The notes beneath the pieces are model-generated. The model was not told the origin of the DNA. It ran no database searches and saw only the letters and a program-made list of their open reading frames with translations. From assembly GCA_964555935.1 (NCBI GenBank), contig CAZKUN010000304.1, forward strand, positions 1 to 10,030: a stretch of DNA of 10,030 bases, in the 5' to 3' direction. The stretch is from CAZKUN01 sp964555935. Lineage in GTDB: Bacteria > Armatimonadota > Zipacnadia > Zipacnadales > VGFC01. The position numbers and the translations under genes are program-made. Shown in pieces: positions 8,974 to 10,030 of the stretch (its first letter is position 1; each line of letters begins with the position of its first letter).

Positions 8974-9673
8974 CATCGCGAAGCGCCAGGGCCAGGATGG
9001 CCGCGCGGCGCGTCCCATCCGCGGTCTCGGCGGTGCGAGCTGGATCGACGATGGTCAGGTACTGGCGAGAGAGGTACTTCGCCCCGCGGAAATACCGGCT
9101 CAGCGCGGGATCGTCCGCATAGTGGCCGCGCACCTTGTACTGGGTGTAGTCATCGCCGGGGTAGGGCTGGAGCAGCGAATGCTCCATCACACGCTGGACC
9201 TCGGCTTCGACATCCGCGCGCAGGTCCTCCGGTGGGGACCATTCCGGGTCGAGCAGCGACCGCGACACGGCAAGCATCACCGCGTTCTGGCGCAATGACT
9301 CCGAGGCCTGCGCGTCGCGCAGCCGCTCGGTCTCGTCCAGCAGTCCTGCCACCAGCCGCTTCAGCTCGGGGTAGAGCACGGAACGCTCTGCGGCCTTCAT
9401 GGCCTCGCGGTGCGCCTCGTACCAGAGGTACAGCATCGCGTCGGAGGTGATGTAGACCGGGGTGCCCGATGAGCCCAAGTTGTAGTAGAGCCCCTGTAGG
9501 TGACACTCCGGGCTCATCGGGAAGGTCACGAGGCCATGCTCGCGGAGCTGGGCCATGGCGGGCTCATCCAACGAGCAACTGCCCGCCAGTTGGACGAGAT
9601 TGGTCGGCTCGGGGAACTTAGGCTGCCCCGTCGCCGGGGTCATCAGGACGCATGCCGCTAACCACACGCTCAT
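8974..9673 (-). CDS. giant exported DUF3160 / PQQ-propeller protein, N-terminal part before the gap
   Basis: This part encodes 233 residues. A hydrophobic start, MSVWLAACVLMTPATGQPKF, is followed by the DUF3160 N-terminal region: the motif PVYITSDAMLYLWYEAHRE at 72-90 matches the family's conserved TSD..L.L.. segment, and YFRGAKYLSRQYLTIVDP and RRAAILALALRD follow. The ATG at 9673 has GGAGG 9 bases upstream and overlaps the preceding stop by one base (TGATG), suggesting translational coupling. An alternative GTG at 9697 would add RIRRWRV in front, giving a positively charged n-region and a textbook lipoprotein signal (lipobox LAAC). It lacks a visible ribosome binding site. Either way the protein is exported; lipoprotein or cleaved form is undecided. 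The gene continues after the gap to 4723, for a total of at least 1645 residues. Confidence 0.9.
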
Positions 9674-9687
9674 CACTCGCCACCTCC
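9671..9687 (-). promoter_or_regulatory. coupled stop/start with ribosome binding site of the giant gene
   Basis: On the minus strand, GGAGG (9687-9683) sits inside the end of the upstream gene, 9 bases before the ATG at 9673-9671. The upstream TGA and this ATG share one base (TGATG), a typical arrangement for reinitiation. Confidence 0.65.
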
Positions 9688-10030
9688 GAATTCGCACGTT
9701 GGCGCCGGCATTGCGGTGAGGCTGAAGTACGTCACGCGCCGGCCGCCCGGCGGCAAGCGAACGCCCTCCGGGAGCGTGGGCGCGCCCACCTGCGCCGTCA
9801 GATATGACCCCGCGACGTACAGGTCGCCTGACACGCACTGCGCCGTCGTGGCCAGAGCGGGTTCCCAGGTTTGCGCTTCCTCATCGCCGGTGATTGGGCG
9901 AAGCTCACCCGTCTCGACGACCAGCACGCGGTCGCCCTCCGTCGCGTCCGGCCGCCACGCCGTCACGCGGAGGCGCGCCTTGTCCGCTGATATCCTGGGC
10001 GAGGAAAGCAGCATTTCGGGCTCATAGAGC
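9673..10030 (-). CDS. beta-propeller-like protein, C-terminal fragment (5' end outside window)
   Basis: The frame is open from the window edge to TGA at 9675-9673, giving 118 codons. The ATG at 10014 is not a reliable start, since the frame continues upstream (LYEPE) without a stop. The sequence LLSSPRISADKARLRVTAW followed by DRVLVVETGELRPI resembles one blade of a TolB/PD40-type propeller (pattern SPRISPDG..LA.., then D...G...). It ends in a glycine-rich tail, CEFGGGE. Proteins of this type bind other proteins or act as exported or periplasmic scaffolds; the rest of this one is not visible. Its stop overlaps the start of the giant gene, so the two are very likely cotranscribed. The family call rests on one blade and is tentative; the reading frame itself is well supported by composition. 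Confidence 0.7.
   Translation of the reverse strand, partial: LYEPEMLLSSPRISADKARLRVTAWRPDATEGDRVLVVETGELRPITGDEEAQTWEPALATTAQCVSGDLYVAGSYLTAQVGAPTLPEGVRLPPGGRRVTYFSLTAMPAPTCEFGGGE

Overview
The window is a high-GC (roughly two-thirds G+C by eye) piece of a bacterial genome. It contains two 10-base runs of N (2596-2605 and 8964-8973), so it is a scaffold joined across gaps, probably metagenomic. The gene content points to a free-living Gram-negative-type bacterium rich in large exported proteins: a secreted glycoside-hydrolase-like protein, a serpin with a lipoprotein signal, and a giant DUF3160/PQQ-propeller protein. This mix suits Armatimonadota, Planctomycetota, Hydrogenedentota and similar lineages. 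There is no rRNA or ribosomal marker here, so the lineage is only a guess.

Left part, plus strand. A short, apparently frameshifted ORF with a signal-like N-terminus (136-337) precedes a secreted protein of about 890 residues (371-3042). That protein has a beta-rich N-terminal half, a TIM-barrel-like hydrolase core and a beta-rich tail. The gap at 2596-2605 cuts it and shifts the apparent frame. A 55-60-residue ORF with coding-like composition (3066-3248) follows and looks like the tail of a lost gene or an undescribed small protein.

Right part, minus strand, read from right to left. The C-terminal end of a beta-propeller-like protein enters from the window edge (to 9673). It overlaps by one base (TGATG) the start of a giant exported protein of at least 1645 residues (9673 to 4723). 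The giant protein has a DUF3160 domain, a long helical repeat region and a C-terminal seven-repeat PQQ-like beta-propeller, and it is cut by the gap at 8964-8973. After 95 bases comes a serpin (4627-3395) with a lipoprotein signal and an intact inhibitory hinge. These three genes probably form one transcription unit. The serpin converges with the hydrolase-like gene across 3043-3394.

All the intact genes encode exported proteins. One reading is a cell-surface set for polymer degradation and binding, with the serpin protecting it from proteases; this is inference only. I found no tRNA, rRNA, CRISPR array, insertion sequence or phage gene.
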